Shown: positions 36,647-47,449 of the stretch, piece after piece
Numbering within the stretch: the stretch's first letter is position 1
Layout of the letters: each line of letters opens with the position of its first letter
Assembly: GCA_039720395.1 (NCBI GenBank)
Contig: CM077820.1
Span: forward strand, 54,504,196-54,568,195
Length of the DNA: 64,000 nucleotides
Direction of reading: 5' to 3'
From: Liquidambar formosana
Lineage: Eukaryota > Streptophyta > Magnoliopsida > Saxifragales > Altingiaceae
Notes under the pieces: generated by a model
Told to the model about the DNA's origin: nothing
The model's input: the letters and a program-made list of their open reading frames with translations, nothing else
Database searches by the model: none
Made by a program: the position numbers and the translations under genes

Positions 36647-36652
36647 GGGGGG
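36602..36652. repeat. Poly(T) followed by a ~26-nt poly(G) tract
   Basis: About 23 T residues are followed directly by about 26 G residues. A shorter version lies at 32480-32514 (T-rich then 17 or so G) and another at 28170-28220. See findings. Confidence 0.9.
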
Positions 36653-37389
36653 AGAGGATGGTAGGGGTCTTATTAACTAAATAATTCTGTATGGTTGCAG
36701 TTGTTCCCTGAAGAAAATTATATTCATCAAAGGGAAATAAAGAAGAGTAATGGAAGCCCACACTGATCAATTGAGAGAAGTTCAAATTAGTGGTTTTACT
36801 GCTAATTGGAATCAAATTGAGTTGGCCACATATTTGCTTAATAATTCAGTTGCACTTGACCAGATGGTTATCAAACCAAGTGTTAGAGTTTACTGTGGCA
36901 GTGATCGTTGGGAAAATTTTGATCCTGTTGTTCCATGGACTGACTGTCAGTGGGCTATGCTTCTCCAGATGTTGCAAGTTGAAGTTCGGTCAAATGCCAA
37001 ATTGTTGATTCTGTAAAACCCTTTTGCATATTATTTATGTTGTGTTTTGTTCCTGCTTAATGTAGACTTTTCTTAGTTTCCTCTATACTAGATTGTAGAC
37101 TTCAGTATTTCTTGATAAGAGTGTCTTTAACTGTTCCTAGTTCCTACACTAATGAAATGCTCACAATATTGATGCGTGTAATATTGGCTAAATTCTAAAA
37201 GTTTTGACTGCTAGCAAAGTGGAGAAGCGTAGGGGGCCTGAGTGCTTGTATCCAATTTTCTGAACCAAGTACGGTGTGACCTATATCACAGATTTACAAC
37301 CTCCCTCCCCTCCCTCTTTCTCTCCTTTCTTTACACTCCACTTGGAACCAATTCTAAATAGAATAGAAATGTGATATATATACTGTCTC

Positions 37390-37700
37390 AGGTGGCAGGT
37401 TGATTCTTATTAGACATGTTCTTAGCAGTATGCCTGTTTTTCTCATGTCAGCTATGCGTTGTCCTAATGTTGTTAAGGAATTGGAGAAAATCTTCTCTAA
37501 TATTTATTTGTGTGGTGAGTTCGATGGTAAGGCGCCTAAGCGTAAATAGGTTTCTTGGCATTCTATTTGTTTTCCTATCGCTGAAGGTGATCTAAATATC
37601 CCATCTATTAATCATGTTTTGCAAAGCTTTCACCTAAAGCAAGCTTGGTGAATTGCTTCTGATGATTCCCTTTGGGCTCGTAATATGTAATGTAGTTTCC
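37390..37700 (+). mobile_element. LINE reverse-transcriptase C-terminal relic
   Basis: The translation gives GRLILIRHVLSSMPVFLMSA, NVVKELEKIFSNIYL, VSWHSICFPIAEGDLNI, HLKQAW and SDDSLWARNM. This matches the plant LINE pattern (GR..LI..VL.S.P.Y.MS…W..IC.PK.EGGLG…KL.W…..LWA). Stops interrupt it, so it is inactive. From 37700 to 38727 I see only intergenic sequence and calreticulin 3' UTR. Confidence 0.75.
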
Positions 37701-38727
37701 CAACGGTCAAGTAAACTACTCACGCTCCTAAGTGTCAGCCATCCACAAGGAAGATTTTTTCTCGGTTAATTAAGCACTCAAATGATACCACCACCACCCA
37801 AAAAAAAATAAAAGACCCTGATATTGCAAAGCATGTGTGGGACCCTTCAGATAAAAATAAAAATCTCATATCTCATACGATCTGTAAGGGTAAAATAAAT
37901 ATTTTACATGGTTGATGGCACAAAATCAGCACTATCCGGCTAACTTTCTGACAGCCGTTTAACATATGGTCCCAAATACAAATGTGGATACAAATAAGAG
38001 AGGAGGCCGAGTGTAAATTCTAGAAATAAAAGATCCACAACTATTTTTTTACGCAAGGACAGGGGTCTGAGGGCAGGACATTACCTGTATTTTCTATAAT
38101 AAATTTGTTACAAATCAGGTTCAAAGTTGGCCACGATTGAAACTAGGTTCAGTCTCCATTTACCTTCCTTTACAATATACTCTTTAGCAATATATTCTAT
38201 TATGACTATGCTTAGACATTACTTTCATACCAAAGGACAATTATTTTTCTTCGTGAAGATGCAGGAGTGAACCGATCAACCTTTTGCCACTGAGTAGAAT
38301 AATTCTTTTACACTGGCAGCGTCATCTAACTCCAAGAATATTCATCATAAAAGAAAAAAAAAAAAGTGCCAAAGGAAACTGCACCAAATTCCAAGAGCCA
38401 AAATTATAATAAGAAGTAGATAAATAAACCAAGACTGTTCAAGGGGAGATCTCAAATCATTTGCAGAGTTCCAAACACCGAGCCTATTTCATAAAATGTG
38501 ATAATCAAAAAGACACATCACTTTCCCTCGTCCTAATGGCTCTCAGACAGTCAATGAGATAAATAGCAATCAGCCATGTAGTTTTGCATGCAGACTTCCC
38601 AACTGTTTGCTTTCTCTTTCTCTAAGAGAAAAGACTCACTACATCTAAAAAATAGAAAGGGATAAGGAAAATTTTTTGAGCCCCTAACTGCCCACCTCTA
38701 TCTCCAAACACCACATTTCGCAGTGCT

Positions 38728-41700
38728 CTAAAGTTCATCCTGCAAATACAAAACCACAACAGATGTAAATGAAACAAGGATAGACAACAGAATTAATTAA
38801 TTTAAAATAATCAGAAAGGAAAGAGAACTTACATGATGCACATCATCTTCATCCTCACTATCAGCGCTGTCTTTGATTACATCTGCTTTGGCTTCAGTAT
38901 CAGCATCATCATCTTCTTCTGCATCATCAGCACTGGCATCATCCTCATCCTCGGCCTGAAAAACAGGGAAGTATAATTAGGAATGACAGATGCATGTGTT
39001 TAAGTCAGATTAGTCACAGAGCTGTTTGCAGGCTTACATCAGAATCAACTGGATCTTCCTTTGCTTCCTGGTAAAGGGGAACAAATTCAGGAGTTAGGAC
39101 AAAGAAATGCAATAGCAGAATTGATCCAATCCGAAAGCAATATATGCAAAATCAACCCCAATAAAACCAGTAGAGATATATCATCATGTTTGAAGTAACA
39201 CACGTTTTTAAGTTACATCAGACCCCTTCTCATTGAAGGCTAAAATCATTGGGGCTCATAAGACTGGAATTTTTCCCGCTAATTTCATCAACTTACAGAA
39301 CTGTGATGCATAAGCGAGAATCCACCAAACTTCTTTACTAAAGACAATGGAATATCTAAATATATGCTCCAATAATGAATCATACAACAGAAAATGGGCA
39401 AGGAATACCTCCTCTTCTCTCTTCTTCTCTGCCTCATCAAATGCTGCCTTCTCAGCCTGCAAAATCGGCATGATCTCAAATATCAACAAACAGAATAACT
39501 TTCATAAGGAACTAACTTAAGAAGGCGCAAAATGAGTACATACATCCTTGTGCTTGGCCCATGTTTCTTCGGCCAGATTCTTCGCATATTCAGGATCATC
39601 ACAAATCAAGACATTGTCAAACAAGGTTCCCGATTTTACCTGGCACATGCACATATCTTGCTTTATTAGAAATTGAATTGCTTGGATATGTATAGCACAT
39701 TAAGAGATTAAAAAAAATTCAAACTACCTGCCACAATTCAATGCCGACATACTTCAAGTTCGGGTAAACATAGAGGTCCGGATCATCTTTGAAATCTGCA
39801 AAGCATTAACCATTTTTTTAAGTGTTAGCAAACACTATTGAAGCTTAAAAAAGTTGATATTACACAAAGGATATTTAAGAAATAATGGACAAGAACCTGG
39901 GTTGTCAATCAATGGTGCCTTCCATTTGCCCTTGTAGTTGGGATTCTTAATTTTCTGTTGGGAGTGGAAAGTCATCATAAAAATTGTGATTCCAAAACAC
40001 AATACATGCTTTAGCTTAAATTACAATTACACATACCTTAGGCTTCCATGGTCCCTTGTACTCAGGGTTTGCAACGGTTGGGGCTGTCCATTCACCATCT
40101 TCCTCATCATCCCAGTCTTCAGGCTATAAAATTGCAAACCATCTTACTCAGTAAGTGCAGTACTTTTAAAGATAAAAGACGACTCCTTTTACAAAACAGG
40201 CATAACACTGAACAAGAAATCAGAATTGCCCACCTTTTTTGCTTCAGGATGTGGTATCTCCTTCGGGATGTCATCATACCCCTTCAAATAAAGGAAAACA
40301 ATCAGTTTGATCATTAAATACATGTCTCCAAATGCTGACTTCAAACTAGGGACAATAAGAGAAGTATATGGAAGTAGGATATTTACCTCTGGCTTCTTAT
40401 CTTCAGGATCAGTAATGTACTCTTTCTCATCCCAATCTTCAGGCTGTTAAGAATTACAAAGTTAGCTCATAATCAAAATCCAAAACATTGTGAATAATAG
40501 GGTTATTTATGTAAGGTAATTACTTTCTTGGCCTCAGGATCCTTTATTGTCTTTGGAGGTAGCATATCCCAATCAGAATAGAGACTGCCAGTTTGTTTTT
40601 CCACATTGTCAATAAGAATGCTGTATGTAGCATCTGGACGGAGAACGAATGTGTAAACATGAGTCAGCTGATCAGTCTCACAAGGGACATCCTTCTTTAT
40701 CAAGTGATTTGATCCATTATGAGAAAGAATAGCATGGACTTTTTTGGTGCTGTAGCCACAGATGTCTGGTCCAAACATGATACTGCAATAAAACCATATA
40801 TTATACCAAATCAGCAACTTTAACAATGATTATAAGAAATTCATTGTGGAAAGAAAAAAAAAAAAAGATAGTGAGGGAAAATTGTAATGAGCAATGACCT
40901 ATATGGGGAATCACCACCAAATTTCTTCTGATCAACTTCACCACTAAGCAACTTCATGTAGCCACCACCACAGTCAAGCTTCTGTTCATGTTTAACAGAA
41001 AATTGGAAAACTAAAGTCTTGTCCTTGTTGCTGAATTCAGGGAATTCAGCTGATATAGCATAGAATCTGTAGTCTTCACTGGTCTGGATGCCTGCATCAG
41101 GACATCAAAGTCAATAACAATAATTAATAAATTGATCATGCACCAAAAAACCTAATGTATAAAACTTTATCAATATGAATATTCATGGATTAGAACTTCG
41201 AAGGATACCTTTGTCGTTAGGGTCTCCATTCCATTTGCCAGACGTGTAGTTCCACTCCCCAGCCACGTTCTCATCTTTTTTCCAATCAGATTTAACCCAT
41301 CGATTCTCCCATCCATCTTGAAAATTCCAACAACGAAAACATATAATTATAATGCAAAACAAAAATCAGAAAAGAGCAAATGCTAATTTAACAGTTAAGA
41401 CAATAAGAAACACTGAACAGACTCGTGGCCTCAGAGATGAAATAAAATCCAAATCAGCTTCTTTTAAAATTATGATCTGTTTAGTAGCTAAGAAATGTAA
41501 GAACAAAAAAGATTGAAATTCGTATCTCAGGTTAATCCTTATAGGGCACCAGAGAAACCTGAAACCTCCACTCAGCCTAATACAAACTACTTGCCCTCGT
41601 TATCTTGAGACTTCCAACCACACACCCACATACACACATACACAGAATTCAACATGTAACTTTCTTTTCCTTCCTGTTTTTTCTCAACGGCCAAATGTTG

Positions 41701-43065
41701 GTTATTGAAATTTCAATCCAATCCCTAGAAGAATCTCATACAAAATTTTAACCAACTAAAATTTTTTCATTTCCAAGAAATGATACTCTTAATTAATAAC
41801 CTTTTCGGATTCACCTGCGTAGTCTCACGGAGTTCACAAATATAAATTCAATATATACTCAACAGCATCTATCAGGTTTTCATGGGCCATATAATTAAAG
41901 TATAAATAGTTTATCATTCCTCAAATAAATAAAACAGCTGAAAAAGAATCACATTTCACATTAATTCATGAAATAAATATCATCACATAAACTAATGTCT
42001 ACTGATTTTATTAATCCTAGAACAAATGGTAATGCAATCAAGTACCTTATCAAAAAAAAAAAAAAAAAATGGTAATGAAATCAAGTAATCAAATGCACCT
42101 ATAAGCCTACAACTATAGAAACCATGTCCATATAATTCACGCAGAAGCAACTATCTATGTTCAAAAGAACTAGTTCAAGTGTTTTCCTTGTAGAATCTAA
42201 TATCCTCTTCACAACACATTGACTTGAGTGTGACTTATGAAATTTTTTGGTCCCAACCACTTGGTTGCTGATAAAATGCAGGAATAGAGAAGATACTGAA
42301 ATTATGAATCTCAGATTTATCATAAGAATAGAGTTTTTCATCACCTGGAAACCAAAATAGTACAAACAGAAGACTAAAATTTTAATTTTCTTTTCTTTTC
42401 CTCCATTTTCTCAGCAACCAAACAGAAGGAATATTCAAACCAGCATCATTTAGTATAAGAATAATATACGCAAGTATAAAAAGTAAAGAAAATGCACTTA
42501 AATGCAGACAAAAGACGATAGTTTCAACCTATAAGCTTAAAATATTAACAGATCTACTCGAAACTATCAGATCGATACGCATAGATATAGAAAAAAGACG
42601 GATCTTTCATAATCAGCTCGAAATTCAACATAAATTGATTCAGAAAACAACAAAAACCCTGTTTTAATCAAAATGCAAGCACATTCTGAAGCTACAGATG
42701 TGATCTAGGCAGAGAAATCAGAAAATACAATCAATTCAAAACAAATTCATTCGACAAAAACCTCAAAAAAAAAAAAAGAAAAAGGACCAAATGTAGGCGT
42801 ATATATAGCTAAAGGAAAAAAAAAAGATCAATTCAACACAAATTGATCTGATAAAATGTCGAGAAAAACCCTAATCTGATCGCAATGTAAGCGTACATTA
42901 TAGCTGAGACGCAGAAATCGCGATCGAGAGAAAAAAAGAGGAGAGATGAAGAGAGACTGAGTACCTTCGAATCGCTCTTCGAAGATCACTTCAGCAGAGG
43001 CTATCACCAGAAGAGAGAGGAGAGCTAGAGAGAGCAAATTAGGGCTTTCGTCTCCCGGTCGCCAT
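38728..43065 (-). CDS. CRT: Calreticulin (14 exons, ~428 aa), ER Ca2+-binding lectin chaperone
   Basis: Calreticulin folds glycoproteins and buffers Ca2+ in the ER lumen. Exons: 43065-42965, 41316-41209, 41091-40899, 40782-40524, 40443-40387, 40281-40234, 40123-40037, 39954-39897, 39795-39728, 39639-39544, 39456-39409, 39067-39038, 38955-38833, 38739-38728. The N-domain shows [20 protein letters not shown] sequence ([16 protein letters not shown]) and [14 protein letters not shown]. The P-domain has three PEDWD and the matching GxW repeats on small exons 5-8. The acidic C-domain ([20 protein letters not shown]) ends in HDEL, whose codons straddle the last intron. In exon 1 the signal peptide frame ([19 protein letters not shown]) is one base out from the only ATG (MATGRRK); exon 1 is 101 nt where 100 fits, at the CCC run after AAG. 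All other exons are in phase, so a consensus error is likely. Confidence 0.95.
41973..42110. repeat. A-run between short direct repeats in calreticulin intron 1
   Basis: 'atggtaatgcaatcaagta' at about 42027 recurs as 'atggtaatgaaatcaagta' near 42069, separated by about 20 A residues. The remainder of this 1.65-kb intron has no other feature that I recognise. Confidence 0.7.
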
Positions 43066-43121
43066 AGCTCTAGAGAGAGAGAAGAGCGAGATTATGAAAG
43101 CTCTGTAGTGATGAGAGGGGC

Positions 43122-43130
43122 TAATATAGC
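43122..43130 (-). promoter_or_regulatory. TATA-like box of calreticulin
   Basis: On the minus strand CTATATTAG lies about 60 nt upstream of the ATG at 43065. The distance to the ATG is short but workable with a brief leader. Confidence 0.4.
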
Positions 43131-43180
43131 AGGGGAAAAACGATCTACCTAGGGGTGAACGTCCGAGTTGGACAAAAATG

Positions 43181-43190
43181 GATGACGTGA
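43181..43190. promoter_or_regulatory. UPRE-like site GATGACGTGA upstream of calreticulin
   Basis: GATGACGTGA sits about 116-125 nt upstream of the calreticulin ATG and contains the unfolded-protein-response element core TGACGTG used by bZIP factors such as bZIP28/bZIP60. A CCAAT and CACG lie beside it on the minus strand (CCAATTCGTTCACG), though with shorter spacing than a canonical ERSE. Calreticulin is an established UPR target, so the site is plausible. Confidence 0.5.
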
Positions 43191-43199
43191 ACGAATTGG

Positions 43200-44900
43200 A
43201 AATTGCCATGTCAGCATTGCTTGTCATTGCGACGATGTGGCGCGGAGGGATTGGAAATTACACGAGTCACTGGTGTTTCAATTCAATAAAATGATTCGTG
43301 TGCCCACTAAAATGATTTAGTGAAGTTACGAACTTACCCTTGAGTTCTCATTAATTATCAGTACTGGATAATCGATATATTTCTTATGAGTTGTCACCCA
43401 TAAAAATGGTTTTGTGGGCATTGACCTTGACACGTGGCTTGTCCACAGTGGCTCAGCTGACCCACTTAGGAATCTTTATTTGGAAAAAAAAATTATTGTG
43501 GTAAATAATTACTCTCAAATATCCTTATCTAAGAAAAAATTAAATGACTCAGTCCGATTGAACATCCGGTTCATAGAATGTAAGTCCCATACAATATATC
43601 CGTTATTAAAGAGCAGAATGACCCATTGATAAGTCATATGTGTCTCGTGCTATCTTATATAGCTTTACTCCAAGATAATTGGGTTTATACGACTAGAAGT
43701 GTATTGGAATTTTATTGATAATCCTAATTTTTGTAACTAATAGGTAGCTCATGTTATAAGTACATAACTTTTCATTAGTGTCTCGAAAAGTTAAAAAAAA
43801 TTTGAGTTTAATAATTTTTTCCCTTTAAACTCAAACTAATGTCAAGCTTATCTCTTGTAAAATGGGTGATTAAAGGACGTGTCAAAAGTAGTAATCTAAT
43901 AATTATTTTCTCCAAGGTAATGTTCGAGTTTGGAAACCAAAAGCCATTCGCATCCTATAATAATAGCATAGGCATTATTAAAATAATTTGTAAATTTATA
44001 ATATACAGCTAAAAAGACTTAATAAAATGGTATCACGGTGATCACGAAGTTGATGACAAATGAGATGATTACTATGATTAAAAAACTAACCTAAAAGGCA
44101 ATATGTCCATAAGATAAGATAATTTTGGTAGGCTTGGACCGTCCTCAATTACTTTTAAAGTGGGTGTAGGACGGCATTCATTCTTATCTGCTTTACGTGT
44201 TTTTAGTGCTTAATTTGGAAGCCACCCAATGATCATTAAACTATGAGAAAAAGGAAGCAGCCTGCTGCCCTTTAATGGATTAACCTTGCACCACACTACA
44301 CCCCATCCAATACTATGTTAACCCTACCCGAACCCCATTGGATGTGGTTATTACCCGCGAATCAACCGGCCCTCTAGTCCAGGCCCAACCTTGGCCAGCC
44401 TTCTCATGAAATGAAAGCCTGTAGAAGTGAGGCTATGGTTGAATTTCAGGCTCCATTTGGTTTATAACTTTCTGACCCCAAGAAATCTAGCATGGATTGA
44501 AGATGTTTTTGTTTTTGTGCTTTTGCCAAATGAGAGGTACCCCAGGGACCAGGCTACCATCGCCGATTTTTGAGGCTAGACTAATTCTGTGAAATACAAC
44601 CACTCACAAGCCTTTGCATCCAATAGTATAAATCCACTAGTGTAAAACTTGTAAGTCTTATAAGCCTATGCAATCGGCCCTCTAGTCTCAATATTATATA
44701 TCTTGAGGTGGGTAATTCGGTGTGAGCACAAGAACCATCTCAAGCTAAATGACAATCAGCATAGGAAACCAAAGCTCCCCAAAGCGGTTCAACGAATTCA
44801 ACATGTGTTCCAGTTCAATGGAGGCGAATCAAGACATTCTTTGGCCCGACCTGAACATCAGAATGAGCTCAACCAATCCACGAGCCAATCAGCATGTGAG
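43200..44900. other. Intergenic, no gene recognised
   Basis: AT-rich sequence upstream of calreticulin. Open frames at 43414-43629 and 44703-44958 have no family features. The phrase 'cggccctctagtc' occurs at about 44368 and 44669, hinting at repeat origin. Confidence 0.4.
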
Positions 44901-45525
44901 CCACAACCGAACTCCTTGCAGGACGGGATATAAAACAGTTATCCAAACTAGGCATTAAGCCATTGACCACGGTTAGCAAACCCTAGTTAGACGGTTATCT
45001 TAACCCTAGGTTAACCTGTTGATCATGATCAATTAACCCAGATTAGACGGTTATTGAACCAACACAAGTTAAATCTAACCAAACCCAAGCGCTTACCAAA
45101 TCTACCCAGGTCAGTCTATACAAGAGATTATAAATAGCACACCTAAGCACCAGGGTAAGGTATGCACAGTACCATAATTTCATCTTCTTCCTTCCCTTCC
45201 TCCATTGTTACTGACTTAAGCTTTGGAGTGGGTTTGGCCAAACCCACTCTGGCCTCTCTCTAAACCCTTTTCTCCATTGTTATTGCAGATCAAACGGTGA
45301 ATCAAGCTCCATTACTCAATCCGTGTTCTTGGTCCTGATTTCTGAGCACACAGCAACCCTAATACAGTCATCTTCTTCATTCTTCTCTCCAATTGACATT
45401 GAATTAAGCTTTGGAGAGAGTTTGGCCAAACTCACTTCGGCTTCCCTCTAACCTATTCTTCTATATTGTTGTGGATCAATCGGTGAAGCAAGCTCCAATC
45501 CTCATTCTGTGTACCTGGTCCAGTT
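44900..45525. mobile_element. LTR-like fragment of a gypsy-type retrotransposon
   Basis: 'tataaatagcacacc' at about 45132 is followed by short leader-like sequence and by 'ctgacttaagctttggagtg', a phrase like that near the 3' end of plant TAT/Ogre-type LTRs (TTGACTTGAGCGTCGGAG). A 188-bp stretch is imperfectly duplicated ('aagctttggag' at 45218 and 45406). No ends or target duplication could be set. Confidence 0.45.
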
Positions 45526-45579
45526 TTCAGACTATATATATATATATAATTATATATATTATATGTATGTGCGTGCTTC

Positions 45580-45715
45580 GATCCTAAACCATTGCCATGA
45601 CTACCGACTCAAATATATTATCATCTTTAGCTTGTTGCACAACTTCTTTTGCAAGGCTGGTTTTATCCACTCCCCCATAGTTGTATATCCCAATCATCTT
45701 GATCTGATATTTTTA
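45580..45715 (-). pseudogene. NB-ARC P-loop relic of a CC-NBS-LRR gene (locus A)
   Basis: Minus-strand translation gives QIKMIGIYNYGGVDKTSLAK, then EVVQQAKDDNIFESVVMAMV and a stop. This is the hhGRExE-to-RNBS-A part of a plant NLR (normally IKIIGIYGMGGVGKTTLAKEVA), with N for G and D for the third glycine of the P-loop. Upstream a frame break separates it from MEAFKN. It lies 3.4 kb downstream of the membrane/CC gene at 49072-50061 on the same strand. Confidence 0.75.
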
Positions 45716-45944
45716 AATGCTTCCATGAGTTTTTTAGAAGAAAAAATTAAAAATTCGGATTCAAAGACCTCTCATTGGTAGAACAACTTCAAAATTACTT
45801 GGAGTGAGCGGTGTAGCGAGGAAGAAGAACATTTCTTCACTTTAGATAAATCCTAGAATCTATTAGGATTCCCTATTGTCCGTTTAGAGAATAAAGAGAA
45901 TGACTCTAAAATTTTAGTATGCCTTGCTGTGGCGGTTTATGCCT

Positions 45945-47110
45945 TTATTTATAGAGTTTGGATCTTCTGCCCCGCTTGGTGTCACCTTTCTTGGCACTTC
46001 AATCAAATTATGCCACGTTACATGACATTTAAAACTCATTCACGGCATCAACTTTCCGTTAGAGGTTCCTTAAAAAAATAATAAAAACTTGAAAAAATTA
46101 TAGTGAATGAATCGTAAAGCTATAAACTCTCCTCTGACTCATTTCCCAAAACAATTCCCTCTCCCAAACCCAAAATTCGATGGTGGTGGGAATGAAACAA
46201 GGATGAGAAGCTTTGGTTGCAAAGATGGTGATCTCTGCGAGTTTGAGTACGTGTTAATGGTGATGGGTTGGAGGTGAATGTGCATTGTGATGCTGGGAAC
46301 CAAGAATGTGCACTGCGATGTTAGTGGGCCTAAATAAATAAATAAATAAATCTTGCACAGAATGCTTTCAGAGGATGGAAAATAGTATAATAGGGAGAGA
46401 GAGAGAAACAGAGAGATGGTGGTGGTGGTGGTATGAATTTTATTATAAAAAAAAAATGGTGATATTCATGGCGGATGGTAGTGATAATAGTTGGAAGAGA
46501 AACAGAGAAAAAGAATTACAGAGAAGTTTAAAGAAATTAAAGGCAAAAAAAAAAAAAAAGGGCTTACTCTTTTTATTTTATCTTATTTTATTTTTGCGAA
46601 AAGGTTATCTTAAGCCAATAAATTCCTATCTTTTATTTTTCTATCACCTTCTGGTACGAGGAGAGAAAACAAGAAGATGAGATGAGATGAAGAAGAAAAG
46701 GGGTTTGGGATTCGATCTAATGTTGATGTGGAGGGTAATGATGGAAAGAGAAAGTAGTTGACTGTATTTTGTTTTGATAGGAATGAATGAGCTTGTTGGG
46801 TATTTTAGAAATTAAATATTGGAAGGATGAAGATGGAAGCTTGATATCATTGTTTGTTGTGAAAAATGGAGGAGATGCCCATGGATTGAAAGATTGGTTG
46901 AGAGAGAAGGAGAGATTTGGTTCGTCTCTTTGACTGAAGTTTTGGTCTTTTCAATTTTTATTATTAATTGCAAGTTGTTTATTATTTTCTTAACGAGTCT
47001 CAAACGGAAGTTAGATCGCATAAATGCATGCCGAGTGGTGACGTAGCAGAATCTGATTGAAGTGCCACCAAAAGGAGCCAGAAGATCCGCACTCTTATTT
47101 ATAAGGAACA
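45945..47110. repeat. Element bounded by ~120-bp imperfect inverted repeats
   Basis: The left arm ('tatttatagagtttggatct', 'ggcacttcaatcaaatt', 'aactttccgttagagg') matches the reverse complement of the right arm (46985-47105: 'ttataaataagagtgcg', 'ggcacttcaatcagatt', 'aacttccgtttgagac'). The interior (46080-46980) has GA- and GGT-rich simple repeats and no transposase. It may be a MULE- or foldback-type insertion in locus A. Confidence 0.55.
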
Positions 47111-47129
47111 AATCCTAATTCTAGATAAT

Positions 47130-47400
47130 TAAGCAAAAGGAAAGCAAAATTAACAAAAATTGTAAAAAGTAATTCACTATGCATAGAAACTAGCAATATT
47201 GAAGCCTTGAATAAAAGCAGAACAATTCAATTCTAACTTCTATAATGGAGATTCAAAAAAAAAAAAGAGTGTATTATGAAACGGTAAGCTACTACAACTT
47301 TGGTTGCCTAAATGAAACAATATGGGCCGAAAGTGAAAAATTTCATGATAAATCAGGAATCTTGAAGATATTTGCATATTCTAATTTCAACAATTAGAAT
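47130..47400 (-). other. Locus A downstream segment homologous to 62880-63110
   Basis: 'aatattgaagccttgaataa', 'caattctaacttctataatg', 'ggttgcctaaatgaaac' and 'atttcatgataaatcagga' match in order 62.90-63.09 kb ('aatatttaagcctagaataa', 'caattctaacttccctaaa', 'atagcctaaacaaagg', 'atttcatggcaaagtagg'), which lies directly downstream of paralog C. This marks the former intron or 3' region of paralog A, now separated from it by an LTR-like insertion. Confidence 0.6.
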
Positions 47401-47449
47401 TTTGGCCTTTCTGCGTTTGGGATCCCTTGGATTCTTGTTGATGCATTTT

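Larger units (their letters stand above)
32841..37016 (+). pseudogene. F-box/LRR (FBD-type) protein gene, at least two frameshifts
   Basis: Exon 32841-33767 begins after an acceptor (AAATAG) and encodes SGETGVDLINVLTDDIVLHM, LSFLTVKDALKMSILSRRWR (the F-box), then leucine-rich sequence (WQLLSHGRVPILKHLCLETR, FDGFNCLKTLYLEDVVL). Exon 33919-34065 gives VKRLLPSITVFSNLKFL and ends KLHLM. The last exon is 36701-37016 (LREVQISGFTANWNQIELAT, YLLNNSVALDQM), the FBD-like end of this family. F-box proteins pick targets for SCF ubiquitin ligases. The frame breaks at 33289-33300 (EKEP/YYFPWQLL needs one more base) and at 36741-36750 (one base too many). No credible first exon with an ATG was found. Two breaks plus a missing start argue for a real pseudogene. 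The 2.6-kb last intron (34066-36700) holds T/G homopolymers. Confidence 0.8.

Noticed and set aside
44703..44958. Plus-strand ORFs of 69-76 aa upstream of the LTR-like fragment
   Set aside because: No family features; codons and context fit retroelement-derived non-coding sequence.
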